Shown in pieces: positions 33,697-42,853 of a DNA stretch of 64,000 nucleotides; position 1 is the stretch's first letter, and every line of letters starts with the position of its first letter. Both the position numbers and the translations under genes were made by a program. The DNA lies in assembly GCA_963791635.1 (NCBI GenBank), contig CAWBTC010000002.1:66504-130503 (forward strand), written 5' to 3'. Origin of the DNA: VFMC01 sp963791635 (GTDB lineage Bacteria; Actinomycetota; Acidimicrobiia; Acidimicrobiales; Ilumatobacteraceae). The notes under the pieces were generated by a model. That model worked only from the letters and a program-made list of their open reading frames with translations. It searched no databases and was not told the DNA's origin.

Positions 33697-34404
33697 GTGA
33701 GCGACGCAGACGCCGGACCGCCCGACTTCACCCGCGACCTGGTCCGCTGGAGCGAGACGCTCGCCGGGATCGCTCGGACGGGTCTGAGTTTCACCAAGAA
33801 CCTCTATGAACAGGAGCGCTTCGAAGAGGTGCTGCACGTCGCCGCCGACATCAAGGCCGCTGCGGACGATGCCCTCGAGGTGCGCCGCGAGCAGGATCAC
33901 TTCGTGCAGGAGTGGCTCGACTCGGTGGGTGAAGGCGTGCCCGGGTACGTCACGCCGAAGGTGGCTGTCGGGGCGATCGTCGGCAACGACGAGGGGCAGG
34001 TGCTGCTCGTGCAACGGGCCGACAGTGGCATCTGGCTCTACCCCACCGGATGGGCCGACGTCGGCTACTCGCCCGCCGAGGTGGCGGTCAAGGAGGTGCT
34101 CGAGGAGACGGGCATCGAATGTGAGCCGGTGCAGTTGCTGTCGGTCATCGACGGCCAGCGGATGGGGTTCACCAGATTCGGGATGTACATGTTGCTGTTC
34201 CACTGCCGGGCCATGGGCGGCGAGCTCGACGGCCACCCGTTGGAGACCTCGGGTGTCGGTTGGTACTCGCGCGATGCGTTGCCGGAGGCGACCGCCGGCG
34301 CTTCGTGGTGGGGTCCGCAGGCGTTCGCGGCGATCGACGGTGAGCAGATGCAGGCGACCTTCGAGCCGGTGCGCGAACCCATCTGGCGCGGCGACTCCCA
34401 CTGA
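33697..34404 (+). CDS. Nudix hydrolase with N-terminal helical domain
   Basis: A 235-residue hydrolase of nucleoside diphosphate derivatives. The N-terminal domain (DLVRWSETLAGIARTGLSFT, YEQERFEEVLHVAADI) is the NUDIX_N_2 type found in YjhB-like ADP-ribose pyrophosphatases. The Nudix domain has VAVGAIVGNDEGQVLLVQRA, YPTGWADVGYSPAEVAVKEV and LEETGIECEPVQLLSVIDGQ. The usual Arg of the REUXEE core is Lys here (VKEVLEE), as in that subfamily. The likely substrate is ADP-ribose or a related sugar nucleotide. Confidence 0.9.
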   Translation: MSDADAGPPDFTRDLVRWSETLAGIARTGLSFTKNLYEQERFEEVLHVAADIKAAADDALEVRREQDHFVQEWLDSVGEGVPGYVTPKVAVGAIVGNDEGQVLLVQRADSGIWLYPTGWADVGYSPAEVAVKEVLEETGIECEPVQLLSVIDGQRMGFTRFGMYMLLFHCRAMGGELDGHPLETSGVGWYSRDALPEATAGASWWGPQAFAAIDGEQMQATFEPVREPIWRGDSH

Positions 34405-34488
34405 TCCGACGCCGACTGCCCCAGTGCCGCCCCAGTTGCCGAAGCAGTTGCCGCCCCGGTGCCGGCACGCTGCGGCGGGGCGATGGTG

Positions 34489-35454
34489 TCAGGTCTCGGG
34501 CTGCTCGCGAAGGAACCGCTCGACCTCGGCCATGAGCTCGTCGCTGTCGACGGCGGCCGGATCGATCGCTGCATGATCGTGATGGTCGTCATGTTCGTGA
34601 TGATCGTCATGGTCGTCATCGTCGTCGTCATCGTCGAGTCCGGCGAGCTCGCCGCCGACGAGGTCGTCGTCGTCATCGTCGTCGTCTTCGACGCTGAGGG
34701 TCTCGAGCCGGGCGACGTAGCCCACGAGGTCGTCGTCTTCGTGCACGAGTGCGTTCACCCGTTGCTCGTAGTCGAACGCCTCCTGGCCCAACCGTCCGAC
34801 CGGGGTGGGGGAGCCGAGGATGCCGCACGCACGGGTGACGAGCGCGAGCGATGCCTTGGGCGACGGGATCTGCGAGGCGTACGCGGGCACGGCTGCCCAC
34901 AGCGATGCCGAGTCGATGCCTGCCGTGGTGCAGGCATCGTGGAGCACGCCGACGATTCCGGTGGGTCCCTCGTAACGACTGCGCTGGAGATCGAAGCGCG
35001 ACATGAGATGGACATCGGTCGCCGTCCCGATCAGCTGCACCGGCCGTGTGTGCGGCACGTCGGCGAGCAGCGCGCCGAGGGTGATCACGAGGCCTGCCTG
35101 GAAACGCTGCGCAAGGCTGATCACCTGCTGGGAGAAGAGCCGCCAGCGCAAGGCGGGTTCGGGACCGAGGACGAGGATCACGTCACCGCCTGGAGTGGAC
35201 GCGCTCCATGCTCCCACGGTGGGCCAGACGATCGAACGGGTCATCCCGTCGGCCAGGCGCACGTGGGGGCGCACCGTCGCGAAATCGGTGAACTCCTCCG
35301 GGTCGATCTCGGCGAGCGGCTGGGCGCCCCAGGCCTCGATCAGGTGCCGCAGCGCGTTCGATGCAGCATCGGCACCGTCGTTCCAGCCGGTGAACGCGGC
35401 GATCACGGTGGGCCGGTGCAACGTGGGCTGACCCAGCCACCGCAGGTGCTCCAT
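34489..35454 (-). CDS. PAC2 family protein with Asp/His-rich tract
   Basis: A 321-residue protein of the PAC2 family (proteasome-assembly-chaperone-like fold), regularly found in Actinobacteria. It shows TVIAAFTGWNDGADAASNAL, GDVILVLGPEPALRWRLFSQ, GLVITLGALLADVPHTRPVQ and SLWAAVPAYASQIPSPKASL. Residues about 245-295 are an exceptional tract of Asp runs mixed with His (EDDDDDDDD, then DDHDDHHEHDDHHDH), followed by DSDELMAEVERFLREQPE. The tract could bind metal ions. A TAACGT box 7 nt before ATG 35454 supports this start over GTG 35463. Confidence 0.88.
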   Translation of the reverse strand: MEHLRWLGQPTLHRPTVIAAFTGWNDGADAASNALRHLIEAWGAQPLAEIDPEEFTDFATVRPHVRLADGMTRSIVWPTVGAWSASTPGGDVILVLGPEPALRWRLFSQQVISLAQRFQAGLVITLGALLADVPHTRPVQLIGTATDVHLMSRFDLQRSRYEGPTGIVGVLHDACTTAGIDSASLWAAVPAYASQIPSPKASLALVTRACGILGSPTPVGRLGQEAFDYEQRVNALVHEDDDLVGYVARLETLSVEDDDDDDDDLVGGELAGLDDDDDDDDHDDHHEHDDHHDHAAIDPAAVDSDELMAEVERFLREQPET

Positions 35455-35559
35455 GGCCGTCACGTTATCGACCCATCGATGCGTCGACGGCTCACAGGCG
35501 CGGCGGAAGGTCGATCACGGACACGAGCCCAGATCCGGGACCCACCGTGCTCGAGCGGG

Positions 35560-36651
35560 TCAGCTGTCGAGCTGGGGGACCAGCGTGTAGGCCTCGCCGC
35601 CGCCGGAGGCGATGACGTCGTCGAGCCAGTTGCCCTCGTACACGTCGTTCGGACCTTGCATCAGATCGTTCTCGGTCGCGCCTTCGGGTGTGGTGACGAG
35701 GGTCCAGGCCTGGCGCTTGTAGGTCCAGTTCGCTGGATGCAGGCGATGTGCGTCGCGCCACCACGGCACGGCAGCGTCGGGGCCGACGGTGCGGCGAAGG
35801 TGCTCGCCGAGCTCGAAGCACGCCGCGGCTCGCGCCTCGTCGTCTCCACGCGGCAGCGAACGGGCGATCACCTCGTCGGCAGTGAGCACGTAGGGCGACT
35901 CGACACCGCGAGTGGCCCAGTCGATGATCGCGGCCCGGTACGCATCAGCGTTGTCGGGGATCTTCTTCACCTCGCGGAACATCCTGTCCATCCGTTCGGG
36001 CAAGCCCTCGGGAATGTCCATGTCACGGAGCGGGCTGCGCTCGATCGACGCACCCTCTGCAGGGCGCACGATGATGCCGTGCTCGTCGATCCACACAGCC
36101 ATGGGGATGTTGACGAACCCGAACAGCTCGTCGGTGACGTGGAAGGTGTCGATCAGGCTGGGATGCGTGGGGGCGGCGGCATCGATCCACTGGTAGGTGT
36201 GCTGCGGCTCGACGTCGAGGGCGACGGTGACCACGGTGAGGCCCAGCGACTCGAGCTCAGCGTGCAGTGCCTGCCACCCGGGCAGGCTGGCGCGGCAGCC
36301 TCAATAGCTGGACCAGGCGACCAGCAGCACTTTGCGGCCATGCAGGCTGCTGAGGCGGAACGGGGTGCCGTCGCGGGTGATCAGTTCGGGATCTGCAGCA
36401 ACGGCGGTGCTGAGCGCCCGACCGGTGGCGGTGGCCGGACCGACAGCCCAGACCCCGTGCTCGACGTCGTGCACGAGGGGCATGCCCAATCGAGCGGCGG
36501 CCACCTCCACGTCGAGGGTGCCGTCGTCGTGCAGCGAGCCCGGCGCGGGCACACAGACCTCGCCGCGACAGAGGCCTTGCGGCTTGGCGTCCCAGCCGGT
36601 GCGTTCGGCGAACGCGACTGGGTCGATGCGATCGAGCGTCGTGAGGATCAT
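35560..36651 (-). CDS. Redoxin-family protein with in-frame UGA at the active site, probable selenoprotein
   Basis: One reading frame runs from ATG 36651 to 35560 with a single TGA (36301-36303) at codon 117. Around it the protein reads VLLVAWSSY-U-GCRASLPGW, then ALHAELESLGLTVVTVALDV, THPSLIDTFHVTDELFGFVN and MAVWIDEHGIIVRPAEGA. This is a thioredoxin/redoxin fold, and the UGA is exactly where Cys-containing relatives have the first active-site Cys (CGCR). With Sec the product has 363 residues. A SECIS-like hairpin lies just downstream (36269-36287). The C-terminal third is helical, TPR-like (EARAAACFELGEHLRRTV). A TACGGT box sits 6 nt before the ATG. A true stop or a sequencing error is the alternative, in which case 35560-36234 would be a remnant. 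Confidence 0.75.
36269..36287 (-). promoter_or_regulatory. Candidate bacterial SECIS element
   Basis: Downstream of the UGA on the minus strand, GCCTGCC and GGCAGGC form a perfect 7-bp stem closing the 5-nt loop CGGGT. The loop starts 21 nt after the UGA and has a G among its first two bases. These features meet the known rules for SelB-binding bacterial SECIS hairpins (loop 16-37 nt after the UGA, a G early in the loop). Confidence 0.65.
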
Positions 36652-36657
36652 GGTCGG

Positions 36658-36663
36658 ACCGTA
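36658..36663 (-). promoter_or_regulatory. -10 box TACGGT for the selenoprotein gene
   Basis: TACGGT on the minus strand ends 6 nt before ATG 36651. The leaderless layout supports a live gene start there. Confidence 0.45.
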
Positions 36664-36670
36664 GCCGCGT

Positions 36671-37579
36671 TCAACGAGAGGCGGCAGTGGCGGACGAAGC
36701 GAGGTCGTGTGGGCCGGATGACAGGTAGCCCTTGCCGGCGCGCACCGTGACGCCCCACGGCGTCATGATCGTGAACAGCTCGTCGATGTCGTCGCCGAGC
36801 GCCTCGATCGCCGGGCGCATCTGTGCGTCGGTGTGCACCTCCACCTGCTCGCGAGCACTCCGACCGGCAGCGGTGAAGCCTGAATCGTCGAGGAGGCCTC
36901 GCTCTCTCAACCTTGCGTGCGCAGCATCGAACTGAGCGTCGGTCCATGCACGGGTCCGGCTGTAGCTGCGCATCGGCAGTCCCCAGTAGAGCTCGCTCAT
37001 GAGACCGATCTCGGTGGCGTCGAAGCCGGCCGAGATCCATGCCGCAGTGTGCGAGTCGCCGCGGAACTCGCGCAGCATGTCGCCGCGTCGCCACATCGAG
37101 CCGAGCGCGGTGTCGGGGGTGGCCTGCGACAAGAGGCCGGCGAACAGCGGGCGGCCCTCGGGTCGAAGCGTCGCCACGGCGCGGGCCAGCAACTCGTTCA
37201 CCCGGTCGAGTCCGTCGGGGCCGTCGCCGAGGAGGCGCCGCAGCTGAGCGATCGCGCCGGCGTCACGGGCCGCGCAGATGGTGGCTGCGTCGGTGCGGGT
37301 CCAGCCGAGTTGCACGCACGGCACGACGACCTCGGGGTTGAACACGGCGAAGGCGGCCGAGACCACTTCTCCGGGCACCTGACCCATCACCGACCCTCGG
37401 CTCGTGAAGTAGGCGGGCCCGTCGGGGAGGGCAACCCCGCCCGCCTCGGCCGGGTTGCGGTCGAAGCCGAGTGCTGCGTAGTTCGCGTGGCATTCGGGCG
37501 AGAAGTACACCTGGCCGATGATGGGCTCGAGCACCGAGCCGAGCTGGCGAGCGCGAGCGGAGAGGATCTGTTCGTCCAT
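36671..37579 (-). CDS. SCO6745-like winged-helix family protein
   Basis: A 302-residue protein resembling the actinobacterial SCO6745/SalK-like family. Its N-terminal helical half has ARQLGSVLEPIIGQVYFSPE, GFDRNPAEAGGVALPDGPAY, YFTSRGSVMGQVPGEVVSAA and FNPEVVVPCVQLGWTRTD. Its C-terminal half is winged-helix-like (FDAAHARLRERGLLDDSGFT, GRSAREQVEVHTDAQMRPAI). Function is unknown and transcriptional regulation is only possible. A TAGCGT box is 6 nt before the ATG. Its stop is 19 bp before the selenoprotein ATG, which however has its own box. Confidence 0.7.
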   Translation of the reverse strand: MDEQILSARARQLGSVLEPIIGQVYFSPECHANYAALGFDRNPAEAGGVALPDGPAYFTSRGSVMGQVPGEVVSAAFAVFNPEVVVPCVQLGWTRTDAATICAARDAGAIAQLRRLLGDGPDGLDRVNELLARAVATLRPEGRPLFAGLLSQATPDTALGSMWRRGDMLREFRGDSHTAAWISAGFDATEIGLMSELYWGLPMRSYSRTRAWTDAQFDAAHARLRERGLLDDSGFTAAGRSAREQVEVHTDAQMRPAIEALGDDIDELFTIMTPWGVTVRAGKGYLSSGPHDLASSATAASR

Positions 37580-37629
37580 GGCGGCACGCTACGCACCGAC
37601 GTGTCCGGTCCTTCGACCGGAGCCGCCAG

Positions 37630-37635
37630 TAGCGT
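37630..37635 (+). promoter_or_regulatory. -10 box TAGCGT, leaderless start
   Basis: TAGCGT lies 7 nt before GTG 37643 of the acetyltransferase gene. The divergent gene at 37579 has its own TAGCGT close by on the other strand. Confidence 0.5.
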
Positions 37636-37642
37636 TCCGGCC

Positions 37643-38071
37643 GTGAGCGTCGTCATCGAGATCGCAACCAATGCCAACGAAGAGCTGCGCGAGGCCATCG
37701 CGCGCATCCTGCCCCAGCTGTCGTCGTCGCCGCCGCCCGATCTCGAGGCACTGGCAGCGATCGTGGCCGATCCCGATGCGTCGCTGTTCATCGCCCGTCT
37801 CGACGGGGCGATCGTCGGCAGCCTCACCCTCGTGCTCTACCGCATTCCCACCGGATTGAAGGCATGGATCGAGGACGTCGTGGTGGACGAGGCAGCGCGA
37901 GGTCACGGCATCGGCGAACTGCTCAACCGTGCGGCGCTCGACGATGCGAAGGCGCGTGGGGTGAAGGGTGTCAGCCTCACGAGCCGGCCGTCACGCGAGG
38001 CCGCCAACCGTCTGTACCAACGCATCGGGTTCACCGCCCGCGATACCAACCTCTACCGCTACGACTTCTGA
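37643..38071 (+). CDS. GNAT family N-acetyltransferase
   Basis: A 142-residue acetyl-CoA-dependent acetyltransferase. The core strand and pyrophosphate-binding loop are WIEDVVVDEAARGHGIGELL. ARLDGAIVGSLTLVLY precedes, and SLTSRPSREAANRLYQRIGF closes the fold. The frame is open far upstream, but the family length and the TAGCGT box fix the start at GTG 37643. The substrate is unknown. Confidence 0.9.
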   Translation: MSVVIEIATNANEELREAIARILPQLSSSPPPDLEALAAIVADPDASLFIARLDGAIVGSLTLVLYRIPTGLKAWIEDVVVDEAARGHGIGELLNRAALDDAKARGVKGVSLTSRPSREAANRLYQRIGFTARDTNLYRYDF

Positions 38072-38122
38072 GCCCGCTTCTGGGCCGACTTCTGGGCCGA
38101 CCTTGGAGCCGATGTCGTTTCG

Positions 38123-38737
38123 TCACCGTTCATCGGTCGCTCGCCAGTCGGCAGCGGCGCGGCGCAGGTCCTCGGCGGCTTGGCGGACCTGCCAGTCGCG
38201 GTCGGTGAGCGCCCGCTCGATCGCCGCGTCCACCTCGTCGCCATCGAACGGAGCGAGTGCCAGGACTGCCCGGCGGCGTACGGCAGGAGCGTCGGCACAG
38301 CCGGCCAGGATCGCCGGTACGCCTCGCTCGTCGCCGATCGCGCCCAGCGCGGCGATGCACGCCTCTCGGACGAGCGCGACCTCTGCGCCCGTGGCGAGCT
38401 CGATCAAGCGGAAGACCGTGGCATCACTGACGTCTTGGTGCTCGCCACAGGCCCACGCGGCGACCTCCACCACGGTGGGATCGTCGTCGGCAAGCGCGGG
38501 GAGGAGGTCGGTGCCAGGTCTCAGGGCGACCAGCTCCACGGCACGTCGCCGCACACTCGCCGCCTCGTCGGTGAGTGCTGCGTGCACGTCGCTGTCGGTG
38601 AGCTCGCCCAGCCGTTCGAGCGCGCCGAGGGCAAGCTCGCGCGAGGTGGGATCGGCGTCGGTGAGCGCGGCCCGTGCGAGAGCGCTGTCACCCGTGTGGC
38701 CCGCAACGGCCAGCTCCCGCCATCGACGACTCGTCAT
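38123..38737 (-). CDS. HEAT-repeat protein
   Basis: A 204-residue all-helical protein built of HEAT/PBS-lyase-type repeats of about 30 residues, each with an Arg-rich turn: RELALGALERLGELTDSDV, ALTDEAASVRRRAVELVALR, ADDDPTVVEVAAWACGEH, VALVREACIAALGAIGDERG and DAPAVRRRAVLALAPFDGDE. Such proteins are scaffolds or lyase-like accessories, and no catalytic residue can be named. The start at ATG 38737 (MTSRRWRELAV) is a reasonable first repeat. Upstream codons are open but unlike the family. Confidence 0.8.
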   Translation of the reverse strand: MTSRRWRELAVAGHTGDSALARAALTDADPTSRELALGALERLGELTDSDVHAALTDEAASVRRRAVELVALRPGTDLLPALADDDPTVVEVAAWACGEHQDVSDATVFRLIELATGAEVALVREACIAALGAIGDERGVPAILAGCADAPAVRRRAVLALAPFDGDEVDAAIERALTDRDWQVRQAAEDLRRAAADWRATDER

Positions 38738-38796
38738 TGCCGCAGCATGCCCCGGATTCACAGCGGTGGCGGACGTTGTCGGGTTGTCGGCGGCCG

Positions 38797-39117
38797 TCAC
38801 CGGCGGAGCATGTCGGTCAAGCGGATGACGGTGAACGCGATGCCGAACGAGACGAGCGTGGCGATGATCGCGCCGATCACGATCGCGAGCGTGCTGCCGG
38901 CCGCCAGCGCCCACACCTTGCGCCACACCGGGGTGCGCTGGTGCAGGGTTGCTTCCGTCTCGGCCAACTCGATCGCGGCTCGCTCGCGTGATCTCCGTCG
39001 CTCGCGTGCCGGATCGGCACTCGCTCTGGCAGGCTTGCGCCACCCGGCGGCGATCAGCGCAACGATCGCCAATCCGGCAATCCAGGCCGAGGCAGTGGTG
39101 AGCTCAGACAACGACAC
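38797..39117 (-). CDS. Small membrane protein with two transmembrane helices
   Basis: A 106-residue protein with one hydrophobic helix at the N-terminus (WIAGLAIVALIAAGW), a highly basic loop (ARASADPARERRRSRERAAI) and a second long helix (VWALAAGSTLAIVIGAIIAT, continuing through GIAFTVIRL). No family is recognised. The start is GTG 39117, and only 10 bp separate it from the divergent Lon-like gene. Their promoters must overlap the coding ends. Confidence 0.65.
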   Translation of the reverse strand: MSLSELTTASAWIAGLAIVALIAAGWRKPARASADPARERRRSRERAAIELAETEATLHQRTPVWRKVWALAAGSTLAIVIGAIIATLVSFGIAFTVIRLTDMLRR

Positions 39118-39127
39118 GCAGCAGCAG

Positions 39128-40303
39128 ATGGTACCGGGCGGGACGCGCTCCGTCCGGCCGCCTGCTCACGTTCACCGCTGGTGGGCGATCCCGGTGACAG
39201 TGGTCGCGCTGGCCGCGATCACTGCGATCTTGGTGGTGAGCGTGCTGCCGGCGAGCCTGGCTGCTGAGAACCCCGCAGGGCAGGAGGCCGAGTTCGCGCT
39301 CGTGCCTGCCGACGCCGAACCCGTCGCGGCTCGGCTCGAGTTCGACGCCGTGGAGCGCTATCCCGCCACGGGTCAGTTCCTCTTCGTGACGGTGCGCGAG
39401 CCGGAGATCACGCTCCTCGACTGGTTCGTCGGTGAGGCCGAGCCCGAAGTGGGCTTTCTCAGCTACGAGGACAAGTTCGGCACGCAAACCCCCGATCAAC
39501 AGCGCCAGTTCAGCGTCGAGATGATGCGCACGGCGAAGGAGACCGCCGAGTACGTGGCGCTCAACCACCTCGGCTACCCGGCCGAGATCATCCCCGGCGA
39601 CGTCATCATCTCCGAACTCGTGTGCCTTGAGGCGAACGAGGCCGGCACCACCTGTGTCGACTACGCACCCTCCGACGACCTGCTCGATCCGGGTGACAAG
39701 CTGCTCGTGGTGGACGGCGACGAGCTCGAGACCCTCGATGACCTGAGCCCGATCCTCGAGCGACACGAACCCGGCGACGTGATCGAGATCGAGTTCGAAC
39801 GACCGGGCGACGGCACTCAGCGCGGCGAGGTTGAGCTGATCGCGTCGGGGGACGGCACCGACCGCACGATCATCGGGTTCGTCCCGTTCGATACCGCCTC
39901 AGCGGACCTTCCGTTCGAGGTCGGCATCGACAGCGGGGCGATCGGTGGCCCGTCGGCCGGGCTCGCATTCACCCTCACCCTCATCGACGAGCTCACGCCC
40001 GGCGAGCTCACCGGCGGCGTCAGGGTGGCGGTCACCGGCACGATCCGCATCGACGGCACCGTCGGCGCGATCGGCGGTCTCGCACAGAAGGTGTCAGCGG
40101 TGCGCCAGCAGGGTGCGACGGTGTTCATCGTGCCGACCGAGCAGGGCGAGGACGACCTCGCCCGGGCTCGCGAGGTGGCCGGCGACGACGTGACGATCGT
40201 GGCCGTCGACGACCTCCAGCAGGCGCTCGTCGCGCTCGCCGACCTCGGCGGCAACGGTCTCGAACTGGGCAGGCCCGGCGCGGACTACGAACCGTCGGCC
40301 TGA
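39128..40303 (+). CDS. Membrane-anchored PDZ/Lon-like serine protease
   Basis: A 391-residue protease of the YlbL/Lon-like type (peptidase family S16). One N-terminal transmembrane helix (VTVVALAAITAILVVSVLPA) is followed by an extracytoplasmic PDZ-like domain (KLLVVDGDELETLDDLSPIL). The S16 proteolytic domain is next: the catalytic Ser is in DSGAIGGPSAGLAFTLTLID and the catalytic Lys in VGAIGGLAQKVSAVRQQG. The C-terminus (FIVPTEQGEDDLARAREVAG) completes the domain. No ATPase domain is present. The substrate is unknown. Confidence 0.88.
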   Translation: MVPGGTRSVRPPAHVHRWWAIPVTVVALAAITAILVVSVLPASLAAENPAGQEAEFALVPADAEPVAARLEFDAVERYPATGQFLFVTVREPEITLLDWFVGEAEPEVGFLSYEDKFGTQTPDQQRQFSVEMMRTAKETAEYVALNHLGYPAEIIPGDVIISELVCLEANEAGTTCVDYAPSDDLLDPGDKLLVVDGDELETLDDLSPILERHEPGDVIEIEFERPGDGTQRGEVELIASGDGTDRTIIGFVPFDTASADLPFEVGIDSGAIGGPSAGLAFTLTLIDELTPGELTGGVRVAVTGTIRIDGTVGAIGGLAQKVSAVRQQGATVFIVPTEQGEDDLARAREVAGDDVTIVAVDDLQQALVALADLGGNGLELGRPGADYEPSA

Positions 40304-40441
40304 CTCGCGGCGCGGACGTGCGCGACCCGTGCGGCGCTTGAGCCTGGGGCGATCCGCCGCCACTCGCCGAGCACCGATCGACGATGTCGTGGGGATGCTC
40401 GCGCCCGGTCGGCATGCCACCACACGGAGGCGTCGGAGACC

Positions 40442-40447
40442 TACGCT
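40442..40447 (+). promoter_or_regulatory. -10 box TACGCT, leaderless start
   Basis: TACGCT lies 9 nt before ATG 40457 of the DivIVA-domain gene, without a Shine-Dalgarno. Confidence 0.4.
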
Positions 40448-40456
40448 GGACGGCCG

Positions 40457-42629
40457 ATGGCCATCTCCTTCATTCGACCCGACCCGTCGTCGCCGAGCTC
40501 GGTCGCGTCTGCGTCGTTCACGACGGCGCGCAAGGGCTTCGAGCCTGCCGAAGTGCGTGAGTTCCTGCGAATGGTCGCAGCTGAGCTCGCACGTCTCCAG
40601 GAGCGCGAACGGTTCCTCGAACGTGAGCTCCGAACCTCGCAACGCAGTACGTCTCCGACGTCGGTCGCACTCGACGAAGAGCTCGTCACGAAGATGCTCG
40701 GCGAGGAAGCCGCCCGCATTCTCCACACCGCACGTGACGCCTCGACGCAGATCAAGAACCGCTCCGAGGAGAGTGCTGCGCGCCTGTTGCGCGAAGCCTC
40801 CGACGAAGCGCAGCGCTTGCGTGAAGAGGCGGAGATCGAATCTGCGCGTCGCCGCGCAGATGCCACTGCCGACGCCGAGTCCGAGCTGGAGATGGCCAAG
40901 CAGCAGGGTCGCGACATGGTGAACGAGGCACGTGCGTATCGCGAGCGCGTGCTGAACGAGCTCGCCCGTCGCCGCGAGATCGCACGACAGCAGATCGAGC
41001 AGCTCGTCCACGGACGCGATCGGTTGCTCCAAGCCTTCGAGCGATCGCGCCTCGTGGCCGTCGACGTGATGGCCGAACTGACCCCACTCGGCGAGCCGAG
41101 CGAGTACGTGAACCTGTCACCCACGACCGGTCCGGTGCCGTTGATGGTCCCGAACATGCCGCGGCCGCCGGAGCGGGCCGATCGACCGGCGAGCGTTGCA
41201 GACCCCGATGCCACCGTCGCGCTCGCTGTCTCCGACGTGCTTCCCAGTGACGGCGTCGTCGCTGCCCCCGCCACATCGGACGACGGAACCGGACGACGGA
41301 ACCGACGACGGAACCGACGCGAGCGTGACGATCTTCGTCGACGAGGACTTCGAGTCCGATCGCCAGGCGATCGACGCCACGGAGCCGGTCGGGCCGGTCG
41401 GGCCGGTCGGGATGGTCAGGATGGTCGGGACGGTTGCTGAGATCGCTGCGATCCCCGAGAACGACGAAGTCGAAGTCGACGTCGAGATCGTTGTCGACAG
41501 CGGTGATGATGGTGATAGCGACGAAGGTGTGGTGCGGCTCGACATCAGCCCACACGACCCGGCCACCACCGATGACGGTGACGATCGCATTCCGGCACCC
41601 GTGGTGTCGCTGTTCGCCGAGGTGATCGATTCGCCCGACCCGACCGATCCCACCTCCGACCACACCTCCGATCACACCGCCGATCCTGATGCCACCACGA
41701 TGCTGGCCCGGACGTCGGCCGACGATCTCTTCGCTCGGCTACGCGCTGCTCGGGCCGAGTCGGTGGCTCAACGTGCTGTGATCTCAGCCCGTGACGGTGA
41801 GCCCGCCATGGTGGGAGACACGACGTCGCCCGATCATCCGAGCGTGCAGTCGAAAGCGGTGCCGGTCGAGCGCCCGACCAGCACGTCGAGTGAGGTGACC
41901 ATCGGCGACGACTCGGTCTTCGCGACGACCCCGGCTGCTCCGCAGGCCACGGTTGCCGAGGCCGACTCGCCCTTTGCTCGTCGCGACGAAGCCCTCACCC
42001 CGCTGATCATCGCCGCTGCCCGCAAGCTGAAGCGCGTGCTGGCCGATGAGCAGAACGAGGTGCTGCACGCGCTGCGTCGCAAGGAGCCGGTGCGCGATCT
42101 CGGTTCGATGCTCGTGGCCGAGCGCGAGCAGGCGGCTCGCTACAGCTCCTCGATCGCCGCCGAACTCGTCGCCGCGGCCGCTGCGGGCGCAGTGTCGATG
42201 GGCATGACCGCGTCGGCCGCACGTCGCGAAGCGAAGAAGCCCGCGATCACCGCGACCGCGACCGATGCGCTCTTGAACGACGTGGTGGCGCCGCTGCGAG
42301 AGCGCCTGGCGCGCTGCGTGAGCGATGCCGACGGCGACAATGCCGAGCTCGCCTCGCTGGTGCGCCTCGCCTACCGCGAGTGGAAGAACCAGCGAATCGA
42401 CGAGCACCTCGATGACGTGGCCCGCGCTGCGTTCGGAAGAGGAGCCCTCGCCGGCGTGGCCCCGGGCACGCGAATCTGCTGGCTGCTGGATCCTGCAGGA
42501 CCGGCCTGTGCCGATGCCGAGGACAACGCGCTCGGCGGCGTGATCGGTGCGGGTGAGGCGTTCCCGACCGATCACCGCTGCGCCCCGGCGCACAGCGGCT
42601 GTCGGTGCATGATCGCCCCTGCAGACTGA
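40457..42629 (+). pseudogene. DivIVA-domain protein with MuF-like C-terminal end, one frameshift
   Basis: The N-terminal DivIVA domain is ARKGFEPAEVREFLRMVAAE. A long coiled coil follows (EEAARILHTARDASTQIKNR, REASDEAQRLREEAEIESAR). After an acidic, repetitive linker a helical region (LTPLIIAAARKLKRVLADEQ) leads to a Cys/His-rich end, GEAFPTDHRCAPAHSGCRCM, like the metal-binding motif of phage MuF capsid-assembly proteins. The frame shifts at about 41291, inside three 12-bp units (GACGACGGAACC), where one surplus G occurs. Without it about 724 residues are continuous. The surplus base may be a sequencing error. The likely role is in polar growth or division. Confidence 0.78.
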
Positions 42630-42839
42630 TCCGAAGGATTGATCCGGCAGATTGATCCGGCAGCCGACCTGACCTCTCGGTCGACTCCTCGCCGGCCGCT
42701 TCGCCCGTCTCGTCGCTCGGCACTTGGTCCGGTTCTTGTCTCGGCTTTCGGTCCGATCGTCGTGACTCCCGCCGTCGTCGCCACCGCGGGCAACGCAGGT
42801 GGCACATCGACGCGACTCTTCGAGATCATCGGCGACCGA

Positions 42840-42845
42840 TAGCCT
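42840..42845 (+). promoter_or_regulatory. -10 box TAGCCT, leaderless start
   Basis: TAGCCT lies 8 nt before ATG 42854 of the UPF0182 gene. Confidence 0.45.
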
Positions 42846-42853
42846 CCGGCAAC

